Assembly (NCBI RefSeq): GCF_004348825.1 | Contig: NZ_SMJU01000002.1 | Location: forward strand, 310,001 to 374,000 | Direction: 5' to 3' | Origin: Arundinibacter roseus | GTDB lineage: Bacteria; Bacteroidota; Bacteroidia; Cytophagales; Spirosomataceae | Length of the DNA stretch: 64,000 bases | Part shown: positions 35,258 through 44,555 of the stretch, one piece after another | Layout: each line of letters begins with the position of its first letter | How positions within the stretch are numbered: the first letter of the stretch is position 1 | The notes under the pieces: generated by a model | Database searches by the model: none | What the model was told of the DNA's origin: nothing | Seen by the model: only the letters and a program-made list of their open reading frames with translations | Position numbers and translations under genes: made by a program

Positions 35258-37663
35258 TTAAAACTTGAAGTTATAGCTGAATGAGGGAAGAAACGGAAAG
35301 AGTGAATAGCGTTTGAGAACGTTGCGGTACGTGGTGGTGCCGGCGGCGTTGGTGACGGGCTCGGAGGCGATGTCGTAAAAAAATGGATTTCGACGGTTAT
35401 AGGCATTATAAACGCCAAATTCCCAGGTACGTTCGTGATGTTTGAGCTTCTTGCGAAACTGAACGGCTATATCCATTCGGTGAAATGGCTCCGCCCGGAA
35501 ACTATTTTTGGCCCCATATTCATTTACGCCCCGGCCAGTCCAATCCAAAAATTGATTATAAGGACTCGTAGCATTGTCGCGGTAAACGTTGTAGGTAGAA
35601 AGCGGGATAGTCAGTGCATTGCCCGTTCCGTAAACCCAGGTAGCCGAAAGCGTAATCCGTTTAGTGAGTTCAAAAATACCTACTACCGAAAGGTCGTGGC
35701 GGCGGTCGTAACGGGGAAAAAACGTTTGTCCAAAGTTGAGTTCCGGAAATTTCCATTGGGTCCAGGAGAGGGTATATCCGATCCAGCCCGACAGCCGTCC
35801 GTATTTTTTCTGAATCAAAAACTCCGTTCCGTACGACCATCCCCGGCCCGACGTCACGTTGTTTTCCCAGTTGAGTTCGTTGGCATTTTCTCCATCCAAA
35901 CTCAGGAAAGAAGAGCCTTCTTTATAATTCAAGATATTATTCATGTCTTTATAGTAGCCTTCCAACGTAAGCGTAAGTGCCGGATTTTCAAGATCTTTGG
36001 CAAAACCTGCGGCAATTTGTTTGGACTGCTGCGGCGCTACACGGTCGGTGGTGGGCACCCACAAGTCGGTTGGCAGTCCCAGGCCGGTATTCGACAGCAG
36101 GTGCACGTACTGATTCATGTGGGCGTAGGAGACTTTAAACGAAAAGTCTTTGGCCAGCCGTAGCGCTGCTGAAAAGCGTGGCTCGGGCCGGATGTAGTTT
36201 TTGGATTCGGTCGTAAACGAACTTAGCCGAAAACCAACGTTCATTTTCAGGGCATTGAAAGGCTGCCAGGTATCTTCTACGTAAATTCCGCTCTCCACAC
36301 TATTGACGGGCCGCACCGATCGCTCAATCGACTGATCGAAGAAAGAACCCTGAATGGCAAGCGCCGAAGGAACAAACCGATGAAAGGTAGCCTGCACGCC
36401 AAATTTGATGGCGTGTTGGGTATTGGGATAAAAATCAAAATCTGTTTTGATGCCAAAATCCCGAATTTTAGATGTGTAGTCGAGGCTGAACTCATCGCCC
36501 GAGCTGCCGTCTTCATAAATATCTTTGGTGTAGCTATTTACTCCAAAATTAAAATTACTGGCAATAAGCGAGGTATTGGCGAAGAGTTTTTGCCCAAACA
36601 GGTGATTCCAGCGGAGTGTTGCCGTGGCATTTCCCCAATCCAGGCCATTGCGTGAGTCAATTTCCGGTCCGATTTCATTGGCATAGAACCGATCCCGGCC
36701 AAAGTAGCCGCTCAGGTAGAGTTTGTCTTTGGCGCCCAAATCTACGTTTACTTTGGCGTTCAAATCATAAAAATAGTAGCCGGGCCGGACCTGCGTGGGG
36801 TCATTGCGCTGCTGCGATTTGATCAGCGGCGCGGCCAGAATATCGATGTACGTGCGCCTGCCTGATACCAAAAACGATGCTTTTTTTGATTTGGTCAAAG
36901 GCCCTTCCAGCGTCAGGCGGGAGGAAATGAGGCCAATGCCGCCCTCGCCGTGGAGTTTATCTTTGCTGCCTTCCTTCATGTTCATATCCAGAACCGACGA
37001 AAGTCTGCCGCCATACCGCGCCGGAAAACCACCTTTGGTAAGCTCGACACTTTTGAGGGCGTCGCTGTTAAAAATGGAGAAAAAACCAAACAAATGACTC
37101 GCATTATAAACCACGGCATCATCCAGAATAATAAGGTTCTGATCCGGCCCGCCGCCGCGTACATACAGGCCCGTTTGGCCTTCGGTGCCTTTTTGAACGC
37201 CGGGCATTAGTTGCAGCACTTTCAGGACATCTTTTTCGCCAAAAAATGCCGGAATTTTTTTGATCTGCTGAATCGGGATTTCTACCTGACTCATTTGGGC
37301 ACTCCGGCTGACGTAATCTTCCTGCCGCCGTGCCGATACGGTCACTTCGTCAAGCTGATTGACGCTCGCCAGGAAAATGTTGAGCGTGGTGTTTTGTGAA
37401 AAAGGGCTCAACAGACGCTCGGTTTTTTCGTAGCCGACAAATGAATAAATCAGCCGCAGCGAGTCAGCTGCCGGAAGTGTCAGTGAGTAAAAACCATACG
37501 TGTTGGTGACGGTTCCAAAGGCCGTACCGGGCACGAAGACATTGACGCCCGGTAGCTGCTCCTGACTACCGGATTCGCGCACAAAACCGCTGATAGTCAG
37601 AAGGTTTTGAGAAAAACAAATACCCGAACTGAGGAGGAAAAAACACGTAAAGAATAGGCGCAT
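35258..37663 (-). CDS. TonB-dependent receptor with CarboxypepD_reg-like domain
   Basis: 801 residues. The signal peptide (cleavage near CFSQ) is followed by a regulatory-like domain (~22-105, ISGFVRESGSQEQLPGVNVF), a plug with the conserved 'VLKVLQLMPGVQKGTEGQTGLYVRGGGPDQNLIILD' region (~145-185, quoted in part), and the barrel to the C-terminus, ending in Phe as outer membrane barrels do. It transports an unknown large nutrient with TonB/ExbBD energy. The paired DUF4249 lipoprotein and small lipoprotein follow. It is divergent from gntP (167 bases between starts), raising the possibility that the imported substrate is a sugar acid or its glycoside. Confidence 0.95.
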   Translation of the reverse strand: MRLFFTCFFLLSSGICFSQNLLTISGFVRESGSQEQLPGVNVFVPGTAFGTVTNTYGFYSLTLPAADSLRLIYSFVGYEKTERLLSPFSQNTTLNIFLASVNQLDEVTVSARRQEDYVSRSAQMSQVEIPIQQIKKIPAFFGEKDVLKVLQLMPGVQKGTEGQTGLYVRGGGPDQNLIILDDAVVYNASHLFGFFSIFNSDALKSVELTKGGFPARYGGRLSSVLDMNMKEGSKDKLHGEGGIGLISSRLTLEGPLTKSKKASFLVSGRRTYIDILAAPLIKSQQRNDPTQVRPGYYFYDLNAKVNVDLGAKDKLYLSGYFGRDRFYANEIGPEIDSRNGLDWGNATATLRWNHLFGQKLFANTSLIASNFNFGVNSYTKDIYEDGSSGDEFSLDYTSKIRDFGIKTDFDFYPNTQHAIKFGVQATFHRFVPSALAIQGSFFDQSIERSVRPVNSVESGIYVEDTWQPFNALKMNVGFRLSSFTTESKNYIRPEPRFSAALRLAKDFSFKVSYAHMNQYVHLLSNTGLGLPTDLWVPTTDRVAPQQSKQIAAGFAKDLENPALTLTLEGYYKDMNNILNYKEGSSFLSLDGENANELNWENNVTSGRGWSYGTEFLIQKKYGRLSGWIGYTLSWTQWKFPELNFGQTFFPRYDRRHDLSVVGIFELTKRITLSATWVYGTGNALTIPLSTYNVYRDNATSPYNQFLDWTGRGVNEYGAKNSFRAEPFHRMDIAVQFRKKLKHHERTWEFGVYNAYNRRNPFFYDIASEPVTNAAGTTTYRNVLKRYSLFPFLPSFSYNFKF

Positions 37664-37829
37664 ACAGATAGAGGATTATTTTATATGTAGGTAACGATTC
37701 TTAAAAGTCAATATTGGTTGCCAATCAGTAAAATAATATTGTTCAGGAACCTGCCCTTTCTGCCTAAGTAAAAGCAGTGCCACGGTGTCTTATTTGTACT
37801 ATTTTGGGCCTTTTTATTCCTAATCCGCT

Positions 37830-39158
37830 ATGTTTACCCTTTTGGTCATCCTGATTTCTCTTGCGCTGATTATCCTTGCCATCATTAAATTCGACATTCA
37901 CCCGTTTCTCGCGCTTTTTGTGGGCGCCATTATTTACGGTCTGTTGGCCGGAATGCCGGGCGACCTCATCCTGAAATCTATCACCGAAGGCTTTGGAGGC
38001 GTGTTGGGAAGCATTGGGCTGTTGATTTTGCTGGGGGTAATGATTGGTACTTTTCTGGAAAAAACCGGCGGCGCCTTTGTCATCGCCCAGCGGATCCTGG
38101 CCGCAATTGGCGAAAAATCGGTGATGTTGGCCATGATGATTACCGGATACATTCTATCCATTCCGGTTTTTGGCGACAGCGCATTTATCATGATGAACCC
38201 GATCAATAAATCGCTGTCTTTCAAAGGAAAACTGCCCTATGCAACCACCACCGTGGCGCTTACGCTCGGGATTTCGGCGAGTCATTCGTTGGTGCCGCCC
38301 ACACCGGGGCCCATCGCCGCTACCGGAATTTTGGAGGCTGACCTCGGCATGGTAATACTTTGGGGCATCATCGTGAGTGCGTTGGCCCTGGTCCCATGCT
38401 ACTTTTTTATTCAACGTTTTACTCGACACATTCACCTGGTTCCCCAGTTTGCAGAAGTAAAAAGTGAGGCGATTATTGGGAAAAAACCTGGCCTTGGTAA
38501 GTCATTCATGCCCATTATTATTCCTCTGTTGTTGATCGTACTGGCGTCGATAGCCAAGTATCCGACGCAACCTTTTGGCGACAATTCCTTCACAACCACG
38601 CTGTTGTTTGTGGGTAGTCCCGTAATCGCCCTTTTAATTGGAGCTTTTTTGTCCTTTATGCTTCCTGAAAAATTTGATGCAAAACTGCTTTCTTCCTCCG
38701 GTTGGATCGGCGAGTCGCTGCTTATCGCCGCGCCGGTCATTCTGATTACGGGCGCCGGGGGAGTTTTTGGAAAAATGCTTCAAAATTCAGGCATTGCTGA
38801 CCTGGTAAGCAGCAATTTAAGCGCGGCTTCCTGGGGTATTTTTCTTCCTTTTTTGATGGCGTTGGCGCTCAAAACCGCTCAGGGATCATCTACGGTTGCA
38901 CTCATTACCACGGCATCCATCGTAGCTCCGCTCCTGGCAACGCTGGGTTTGGATAGCGAAATGATGCGGGTGTTTACGGTGCTTTCCATCGGAGCCGGAG
39001 CCATTGCCATTTCGCATGCCAACGATAGTTTCTTTTGGGCCATGACGCAGCTTTCGGGTATGAATATCAAGCAGGGAAACCAAACCCATAGCTTGGGTAC
39101 GCTCGTGTTGGCCACTTCTGCCATTATGATTATTTACGTATTGACACAATTGATTTAA
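37830..39158 (+). CDS. GntP family gluconate-type permease
   Basis: 442 residues with about twelve hydrophobic segments and typical GntP signatures: GLLAGMPGDLILKSITEGFG near the N-terminus, PPTPGPIAATGIL in the middle and SHANDSFFWAMTQLSGMN at the C-terminal end. The family transports gluconate and other aldonates by proton symport across the inner membrane. No gluconate kinase or dehydratase is adjacent; the divergent TonB receptor may provide outer membrane uptake. Monocistronic in appearance; a hairpin before the next gene lies 55 bases downstream. Confidence 0.93.
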   Translation: MFTLLVILISLALIILAIIKFDIHPFLALFVGAIIYGLLAGMPGDLILKSITEGFGGVLGSIGLLILLGVMIGTFLEKTGGAFVIAQRILAAIGEKSVMLAMMITGYILSIPVFGDSAFIMMNPINKSLSFKGKLPYATTTVALTLGISASHSLVPPTPGPIAATGILEADLGMVILWGIIVSALALVPCYFFIQRFTRHIHLVPQFAEVKSEAIIGKKPGLGKSFMPIIIPLLLIVLASIAKYPTQPFGDNSFTTTLLFVGSPVIALLIGAFLSFMLPEKFDAKLLSSSGWIGESLLIAAPVILITGAGGVFGKMLQNSGIADLVSSNLSAASWGIFLPFLMALALKTAQGSSTVALITTASIVAPLLATLGLDSEMMRVFTVLSIGAGAIAISHANDSFFWAMTQLSGMNIKQGNQTHSLGTLVLATSAIMIIYVLTQLI

Positions 39159-39212
39159 CCGAAATAATTCAATTTCTATTAATAAAAAAACCAGCAATGC
39201 TGAGGGGAAATG

Positions 39213-39254
39213 ATTTTTGAAATGTCTTCGTACAAGACTAACTATTTCAAAAAT
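39213..39254 (+). promoter_or_regulatory. Long AT-rich hairpin before the surface-repeat gene
   Basis: ATTTTTGAAAT (39213-39223) pairs perfectly with 39244-39254, and the next five bases GTCTT (39224-39228) with AAGAC (39234-39238). The result is a 16-bp stem with a 5-base bulge on one side. It ends 11 bases before the start codon at 39266. It could end the gntP transcript or regulate translation of the next gene. Confidence 0.55.
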
Positions 39255-39265
39255 TCATTTTAGCC

Positions 39266-40297
39266 ATGAAAAAAATTACTCATGTACTAGTTGCCCTATT
39301 GCTGGTTTTACCGCTTTTGCTGCATGCGCAGGCCGACGAAACGACAGACGAATTTCGCCCCGTTCAATTTACATTTTTAACACCCATCGGCACCAATGGA
39401 CTAGATGCTGTACGCTATGTGAATGGCTTGTCAGTCAATATGTTGGGGGGCGTAGCGAAGGGGCTGGACGGCGTAGAATTCAGCGGCATTTTTGCCATCG
39501 AAACCCACAATGTAAAGGGCGGGCAGTTTGCCGGTATTTTTAATGCCGTAGGCGGTCAGGTTCGTGGTGCGCAGTTTGCGGGCATTGCCAACCTGGTTGC
39601 CAAAAACGTGCACGGCGCACAGTTTGGCGGGATTGCCAATATTTCAGGAAAAGAGGTAGATGGCGGACAGTTTGCAGGTATTGCCAACCTTGCCATTGGG
39701 GTAGAAGGTGCGCAGGTATCCGGTATCCTAAACGTAGCCGCAGGCCGGGTAAAAGGGGCGCAGATTGGCCTGATTAACCTGGCCGAAGAGGTAGACGGCG
39801 TTCAGATTGGCCTGATTAACTACGCCAAAAATGGCTACCGCCGCGTAGAATTCTGGGCGAGTGATGTGCTGTATGCCAATGCCGGATTCAAGATGGGCGG
39901 CAATCGTTCTTTTTATACCATTTTTACAGCTGGCGCTACCTGGCCCGATAGCAAAACCGCCCGTTGGGGCTATGGACTTGGGTTTGGTACCAATAGGCCT
40001 TTGGGTAAAAAGAACCAACTGAGCCTGGAAGGAATTTCCTACCACATCAACGAGCGCAAAGCTTCCTGGCAGGACCTGAACCAACTGAATCAGCTGCGGG
40101 CGAGTTTTATCTTCCCACTTCGCAATCGTCTGGCCCTGACCGTGACGCCTACGTTTAACGTACAGGTATCGCAGCTACGCACCGCCGATGGCAGTGTTGG
40201 TGCAGAATGGGTCGACTGGCACGTGTACAACAAAGTCTTCAATAACCGCACCCGACTCATGATGTGGCCTGGCCTGAACGTCGGGATTCAGTTTTGA
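39266..40297 (+). CDS. Surface-repeat outer membrane protein (LA_2272-like)
   Basis: 343 residues. The signal peptide cleaves near LHAQ. Residues ~60-195 hold about eight tandem repeats of 14-17 residues with the pattern G-(A/G)-Q-(F/V/I)-(A/S/G)-G-I-x-N-(hydrophobic), for example GQFAGIFNAVGGQVRG and AQFAGIANLVAKNVHG. These resemble the surface repeats named after Leptospira LA_2272. The last 150 residues have alternating amphipathic strands (RSFYTIFTAGATWPD, GYGLGFGTNRPLG) and end with Phe, like an outer membrane beta-barrel. A solenoid plus barrel anchored at the cell surface is likely; function unknown. Confidence 0.8.
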   Translation: MKKITHVLVALLLVLPLLLHAQADETTDEFRPVQFTFLTPIGTNGLDAVRYVNGLSVNMLGGVAKGLDGVEFSGIFAIETHNVKGGQFAGIFNAVGGQVRGAQFAGIANLVAKNVHGAQFGGIANISGKEVDGGQFAGIANLAIGVEGAQVSGILNVAAGRVKGAQIGLINLAEEVDGVQIGLINYAKNGYRRVEFWASDVLYANAGFKMGGNRSFYTIFTAGATWPDSKTARWGYGLGFGTNRPLGKKNQLSLEGISYHINERKASWQDLNQLNQLRASFIFPLRNRLALTVTPTFNVQVSQLRTADGSVGAEWVDWHVYNKVFNNRTRLMMWPGLNVGIQF

Positions 40298-40327
40298 TCG
40301 GAAATGATGATGTATAATTTTCGTAAA

Positions 40328-40366
40328 GAAAAGCAGTCAGCCCACATCAACGGGCTGACTGCTTTT
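40328..40366 (+). terminator. Terminator after the surface-repeat gene
   Basis: A perfect 15-bp stem (40328-40342 and 40351-40365; arm AAAAGCAGTCAGCCC) with an 8-base loop and T tract. Confidence 0.9.
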
Positions 40367-40518
40367 TCACTTTGAAATTTTCAAAAACAATTGATCTGGT
40401 ATTTTGGCAATTTGAGTACACAAAATCTTCATTTCGTCGGAAATGCAAAGCATGTAAGCGTTCGTGCAGGTAGTTTTGAATCAACGTAAAACACCTGCTC
40501 ACACAAACCGCTTTGGCC

Positions 40519-40905
40519 ATGACTTATTCTCAATTGATGTACTTTCACCTCCTGACCGTCGTTCCCTGTTTCTTTCTCGGAACGGCCCTGATTTTTATGC
40601 GCAAAGGAACCAATCTCCACAAATTCCTTGGCCGGATTTACATGATTCTCATGGTAATTACAGCCCTGAGTACCCTATTCATGCCGGCCAAAGTTGGGCC
40701 CTTGTTTTTTGGACATTTCGGATATCTACATCTATTTAGTTTCCTGACGCTCTATTCCGTTCCGACGGCCTATTGGGCTTTGAAAAAAGGAAATGTAAAA
40801 CTGCACAAACGCAAAATGATTTTGCTATATGTTGGCGCATTGCTTATTGCAGGCGGTTTTACCTTCTTTCCGGGCCGCTTTATGCATACCGTGTTTTTTG
40901 GATAA
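40519..40905 (+). CDS. DUF2306 membrane protein
   Basis: 128 residues from ATG 40519; a TTG two codons earlier is in frame. Four hydrophobic segments are visible (about 8-28, 42-60, 67-88, 101-118). Motifs of the DUF2306 group are present: KGTNLHKFLGRIYMILMV, HFGYLHLFSFLTL and KKGNVKLHKRKM, with conserved histidines at the membrane edge. The family is related to cytochrome b561-like four-helix membrane proteins, and its function is unknown. It converges with the dihaem cytochrome gene, 10 bases between stops. Confidence 0.8.
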   Translation: MTYSQLMYFHLLTVVPCFFLGTALIFMRKGTNLHKFLGRIYMILMVITALSTLFMPAKVGPLFFGHFGYLHLFSFLTLYSVPTAYWALKKGNVKLHKRKMILLYVGALLIAGGFTFFPGRFMHTVFFG

Positions 40906-40915
40906 ATCAGATTGT

Positions 40916-41914
40916 TTAGCGCAATGCCACCGAAGTGCCAACTGGTACGAACCTTTCTGGAATTAAATTTTTTACAGGTTCAAGCGTTTTCAGAAAGGTG
41001 TAAATTGCACCCAAATCTTCTTCCTTCATTCCGGCATACATCATCCACGGCATGATGGTTTGAAACTCTCCCGGCCCAATTTTCTGGGGCTGATAGCTAC
41101 TGTCGGCATAAGCCTTGAACCGCGCAATGAAAGCTTCTTTGGTCATTCGACCCAGGCCAGTTTCCGAATCCGGTGTCAGGTTGGGACTGTAAACGGTACC
41201 TGTCGGCAATTCAAAATTTCGCCCACCGGCGTACATTTTATCCAGAATCAGCTGTCCATTTTCAAATGGCGTGTGGCACTCCACGCAACCGGCAATCGTA
41301 ATCAGATATTTCCCTCTTCCGACTTCATCCGTTGCGGCTGGCATTGGCAGTGGGTTTGCTGCTTTGGGAATAGTATTTATTATAAAATTAAAAGGGAAGT
41401 CTGCCTGAGAATCAGCCGGTTTATTTTCAATTGCAGGCAGCGTACGGAGGTACGCAATGATACTTTTTACATCTTCATCATTCATTTGTCCGTAATAAGG
41501 GTAGGGCATTACGGGGAAAAACGCATGCCCATCACGGCTGACTCCGGTGGTAATCGCCCGGTAAATTTCGCCGTCGGTCCAGGAGCCAATGCCAAAAGGG
41601 GTTATGTTTTTTGATGTAAAAGTTCCAGGAAAACCCGCCCGCTGATCAAATACCTCGCCCCCTTTACCCAAGGTACCGGCTACGAGTGGAGCCGAAAAAA
41701 GTTCGTAATTGCGCGTGCTGTGGCAGTCCATACAAACTACTACATGATTGGCCAAATAAGCACCCCGCTCAATGCGCGCAGGCGTTGATTCCACTTTTAA
41801 CTCCGGCGCTTGACCTACATTCGGTAGCGCAAATTTGACATAGGTCATGCCGGCCACTACTACTAAAACCACCAGTCCAAGGACCCAACCGATCAATTTT
41901 AAAGCTTTTTTCAT
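40916..41914 (-). CDS. Membrane-anchored dihaem cytochrome c
   Basis: 332 residues from ATG 41914. The frame extends to 41995, but the signal anchor begins at MKKALKLIGWVLGLVVLVVV. Two haem-binding sites, CMDCH (~90) and CVECH (~235), define two class I cytochrome domains. Candidate axial methionines lie in PVMPYPYYG and TIMPWMMYAGM. This matches the periplasmic dihaem cytochromes used as electron donors or gluconate/alcohol dehydrogenase subunits in other bacteria. Its partner enzyme is not adjacent, so the pathway is unclear; a link to the PQQ-type dehydrogenase at 61.2 kb is possible but unproven. Confidence 0.88.
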   Translation of the reverse strand: MKKALKLIGWVLGLVVLVVVAGMTYVKFALPNVGQAPELKVESTPARIERGAYLANHVVVCMDCHSTRNYELFSAPLVAGTLGKGGEVFDQRAGFPGTFTSKNITPFGIGSWTDGEIYRAITTGVSRDGHAFFPVMPYPYYGQMNDEDVKSIIAYLRTLPAIENKPADSQADFPFNFIINTIPKAANPLPMPAATDEVGRGKYLITIAGCVECHTPFENGQLILDKMYAGGRNFELPTGTVYSPNLTPDSETGLGRMTKEAFIARFKAYADSSYQPQKIGPGEFQTIMPWMMYAGMKEEDLGAIYTFLKTLEPVKNLIPERFVPVGTSVALR

Positions 41915-42188
41915 ACCGTTTTTTTGAATTGTTGTAACCAAATAAATCATGTAAAAGAAAAAATTTATCCTGAATTTTTTCTTCAATTGGCTCATTTATT
42001 TATAGTTAAGAATGATTTTTTTATCAAAAGGAAAATGTGCCAAAAGTTTTCTGTTTTAGAAAAAATTCAATGTTTCAGGCGTTTTGTGCTGAGGTATATT
42101 TTCAAGAAAAGTTGCGATACAGGCGTATAGTAATACCACAGAAGTAGTCGCATTTCACATTTTGTTCCTTTATAATTTTAAAAAATTC

Positions 42189-42713
42189 ATGGAAAAGATA
42201 TTTTTTGATACCTGGGAAAGCCTGTTTCGGACGTTTATCATCACTATTTTGGCTTATGTAGTACTAATTTTTATGTTACGCTCCTCGGGGAAACGAACAC
42301 TATCAAAAATGAATGCATTTGATTTTATCGTCACAATTGCCCTGGGTTCGTCGTTGGCTACGGTGGCTTTAAATAAAAATGTGGCGCTGATTGATGGTGC
42401 ATTGGCGTTTTTCCTGCTCATATACTTACAATATGCGTTAACCTGGCTATCGGTTAGAGAAAATAAAATCAAGAAATTGGTCACGAGTCAGCCGTCACTT
42501 TTGCTTTACCGGGGAGAGTTTTTGCCGGGAGCATTGAAAAAAGAGCGGATTACAGAAGAAGAAGTCTATGTAGCAGCCCGCCAAAAAGGAATTACATCTA
42601 CGGCTGATATTCATGCCGTTGTTCTGGAAACTACCGGAACGCTTACGGTTATTGCGGCTAATGAAACACCGAATTCGGATGCAATGAAAAATGTGAAAAA
42701 TTATCCGGGTTAA
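42189..42713 (+). CDS. DUF421 (YetF-like) membrane protein
   Basis: 174 residues from ATG 42189. Three N-terminal hydrophobic helices (to about residue 85) are followed by the cytoplasmic domain with KLVTSQPSLLLYRGEFLPGALKKERITEEEVYVAARQKG, quoted in part, and ending TLTVIAANE. The signature 'R..GKR.lskmn.fDfiv.iaLGs' of the family is present (RSSGKRTLSKMNAFDFI). YetF-type proteins are linked to membrane and spore lipid maintenance in Bacillus, but the biochemical role is unknown. No operon partner; an APH-type kinase gene begins 112 bases downstream. Confidence 0.9.
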   Translation: MEKIFFDTWESLFRTFIITILAYVVLIFMLRSSGKRTLSKMNAFDFIVTIALGSSLATVALNKNVALIDGALAFFLLIYLQYALTWLSVRENKIKKLVTSQPSLLLYRGEFLPGALKKERITEEEVYVAARQKGITSTADIHAVVLETTGTLTVIAANETPNSDAMKNVKNYPG

Positions 42714-42825
42714 GACGGAACTCACAAATTACCGAGCACTTTTGTTTCCAAATCCGATTTATTCAAATCTCTGAGTCATAAGTTTTACACTATATTTACG
42801 CCTATTTCTCTCAATATAGCGACGA

Positions 42826-43812
42826 ATGATCCCTTTCCCGGTTACAGATTCCACTCTCTCATCGTTGCACCTCGGGCGCTTTGTGGCAGAACACTACAAC
42901 CTAGGTTCAGAAACTACCTGTCAAATTGTGCGTACAGGCATTAATCATTCCTACCTGATTACGGATCAGGATAAGAAATATATTTTTCGGGTATATAGTT
43001 TTAACTGGCGCAGCCGGGAAGAAGTTTCGGAAGAAATACGGCTGCTAAATGTCTTGAAAAACAGGGGATTATCCGTGTCTTTTCCAATTCCGGACTCCAA
43101 TCATCAGTTTATTCAGGAACTATCGGCTCCGGAAGGAGCCCGCTTTGGAGTGCTTTTTAGTTTTGCTCCTGGTAAAAAAGAGCGCTATTTTTCGTTGGAA
43201 ACCTGTCGTTCTTTGGGGGTAACACTCGGGAAATTTCATGAAGTAATGGGTACTATGGAGTTACAGCGTATTACGTATACCTCCGAAACGCTCATTCGAC
43301 AACCGTATCAGTTTGCTACCCGCTTTTTCAGTCCGGAATTAGCTGAAATGCAATGGATTAAAAAATCAGAACAATCCGTAGAAGAGTTGTTTGCAACCGC
43401 TTCACGTTTGTCATTGCGGCATGGTGCGGTACATTTGGATATGTGGTACGACAACATGCATATTCTGAATGAAGAAACCCACACGATTTTTGACTTTGAT
43501 TTTTGTGGAAATGGTTATTTGCTTTTTGATGTAGCCTACTTCATCATGCAGTTATACCATATTGAACCCAACAAAGAACTTTATCAAAAAAGGCGTAAAG
43601 CCTTTCTTTCAGGCTATACAGCAATTTTACCAATCAGTGCCCAAGAACTGGAACTTTTGCCGGAGGCAGGGCGAGCGCTTTGGATTTTTTATTTGGGTGT
43701 TCAGTCACAACGGTTTGACAATTGGTCCAATGTTTTCCTGTCGGAAAACTACCTGATTCGGTTCATTGGTATGTGTAAAGATTGGCTGTCTTTCCATGGG
43801 ATAGAAGAGTAA
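42826..43812 (+). CDS. APH-type phosphotransferase (homoserine kinase II/SrkA-like)
   Basis: 328 residues. The aminoglycoside-phosphotransferase fold is indicated by the lysine-containing strand KYIFRVYSFNW, the Brenner motif HLDMWYDNMHI (H-x-D-x-x-x-x-N, catalytic Asp in HLD), and the metal motif IFDFDFCGNGYLLFDVAYF. Proteins with this pattern include type II homoserine kinases, choline kinases, SrkA-like stress kinases and antibiotic kinases. Nothing allows the substrate to be chosen. It follows the DUF421 gene on the same strand. Confidence 0.87.
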   Translation: MIPFPVTDSTLSSLHLGRFVAEHYNLGSETTCQIVRTGINHSYLITDQDKKYIFRVYSFNWRSREEVSEEIRLLNVLKNRGLSVSFPIPDSNHQFIQELSAPEGARFGVLFSFAPGKKERYFSLETCRSLGVTLGKFHEVMGTMELQRITYTSETLIRQPYQFATRFFSPELAEMQWIKKSEQSVEELFATASRLSLRHGAVHLDMWYDNMHILNEETHTIFDFDFCGNGYLLFDVAYFIMQLYHIEPNKELYQKRRKAFLSGYTAILPISAQELELLPEAGRALWIFYLGVQSQRFDNWSNVFLSENYLIRFIGMCKDWLSFHGIEE

Positions 43813-43884
43813 ATCATTTAGCAGAAAAAAGTATAACCGATTCTTTTTGATTCTATTGTATGATTTCTTGCCAACCTGAATGTT

Positions 43885-44538
43885 CTAGATTTTCCAATTT
43901 TCCAGCTGATACGCACTTTCCCAAAATAGAAATTCCATACGCGCGGAGGTCCGGTATGCTACTTTCATGCGCTGCTGCATGCTTTCACTCGCCTGCGCCG
44001 CTACCTGATTGCATAGGTCCATTGCTTTTTGAACCGCTTCGGCAAATTCTTCACCGGCATAGGTATCAATCCATTGCTGATAAGAATTGGGAATAGTTTG
44101 CCCGGAAAAAATCGCATCCCCATTTTTTTTGTAAATCCAAAAACAGGGCAACAATGCCGCTACGGCCACTTCAAACGGTTCATGCGCACAAACTGAGCGT
44201 AAATAGTGCGTATACGCAAAGCAGGCAGGTGCCATCTCCCGGACAACAGGTTGAGGCATTTTTTGCAAAAAGCCTTCGTGCAAAACACGCTCCACAAGCA
44301 GGGCATTTCGCGAAAAATCAAGGAGTTGCAGCATTTGATCAGCTTGCGCGGCCCGTGTTGCGGCAACGGCAAGCGCTCGTGCAAATTCTACGAGATACAG
44401 AGAATCCTGATAAATATAAAAACTGAATTTTTCTGCGGGAAGCGTACCTTTTTTGAGTTCCTGATTGAAAGGATGATTCTCGATTTTATGGTAGATCGAC
44501 AGGTTTTCTTGCCACAGTAGATCGGTAAATAGAGACAT
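43885..44538 (-). CDS. tenA: Aminopyrimidine aminohydrolase / thiaminase II
   Basis: 217 residues of the TenA/THI-4 helical fold. The helix FYIYQDSLYLVEFARALAVAA, the region CFAYTHYLRSVCAHE with a candidate catalytic cysteine, LLPCFWIYKKNG, and the C-terminal MEFLFWESAYQLENW with a candidate catalytic glutamate are family-like. It hydrolyses aminopyrimidine breakdown products of thiamin to HMP, feeding ThiD. It is the last gene of the thiM-thiE-thiD-tenA operon, starting 17 bases after the thiD stop, and so lies under the TPP riboswitch. Confidence 0.93.
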   Translation of the reverse strand: MSLFTDLLWQENLSIYHKIENHPFNQELKKGTLPAEKFSFYIYQDSLYLVEFARALAVAATRAAQADQMLQLLDFSRNALLVERVLHEGFLQKMPQPVVREMAPACFAYTHYLRSVCAHEPFEVAVAALLPCFWIYKKNGDAIFSGQTIPNSYQQWIDTYAGEEFAEAVQKAMDLCNQVAAQASESMQQRMKVAYRTSARMEFLFWESAYQLENWKI

Positions 44539-44555
44539 TTTTTTTAATAAATTTA

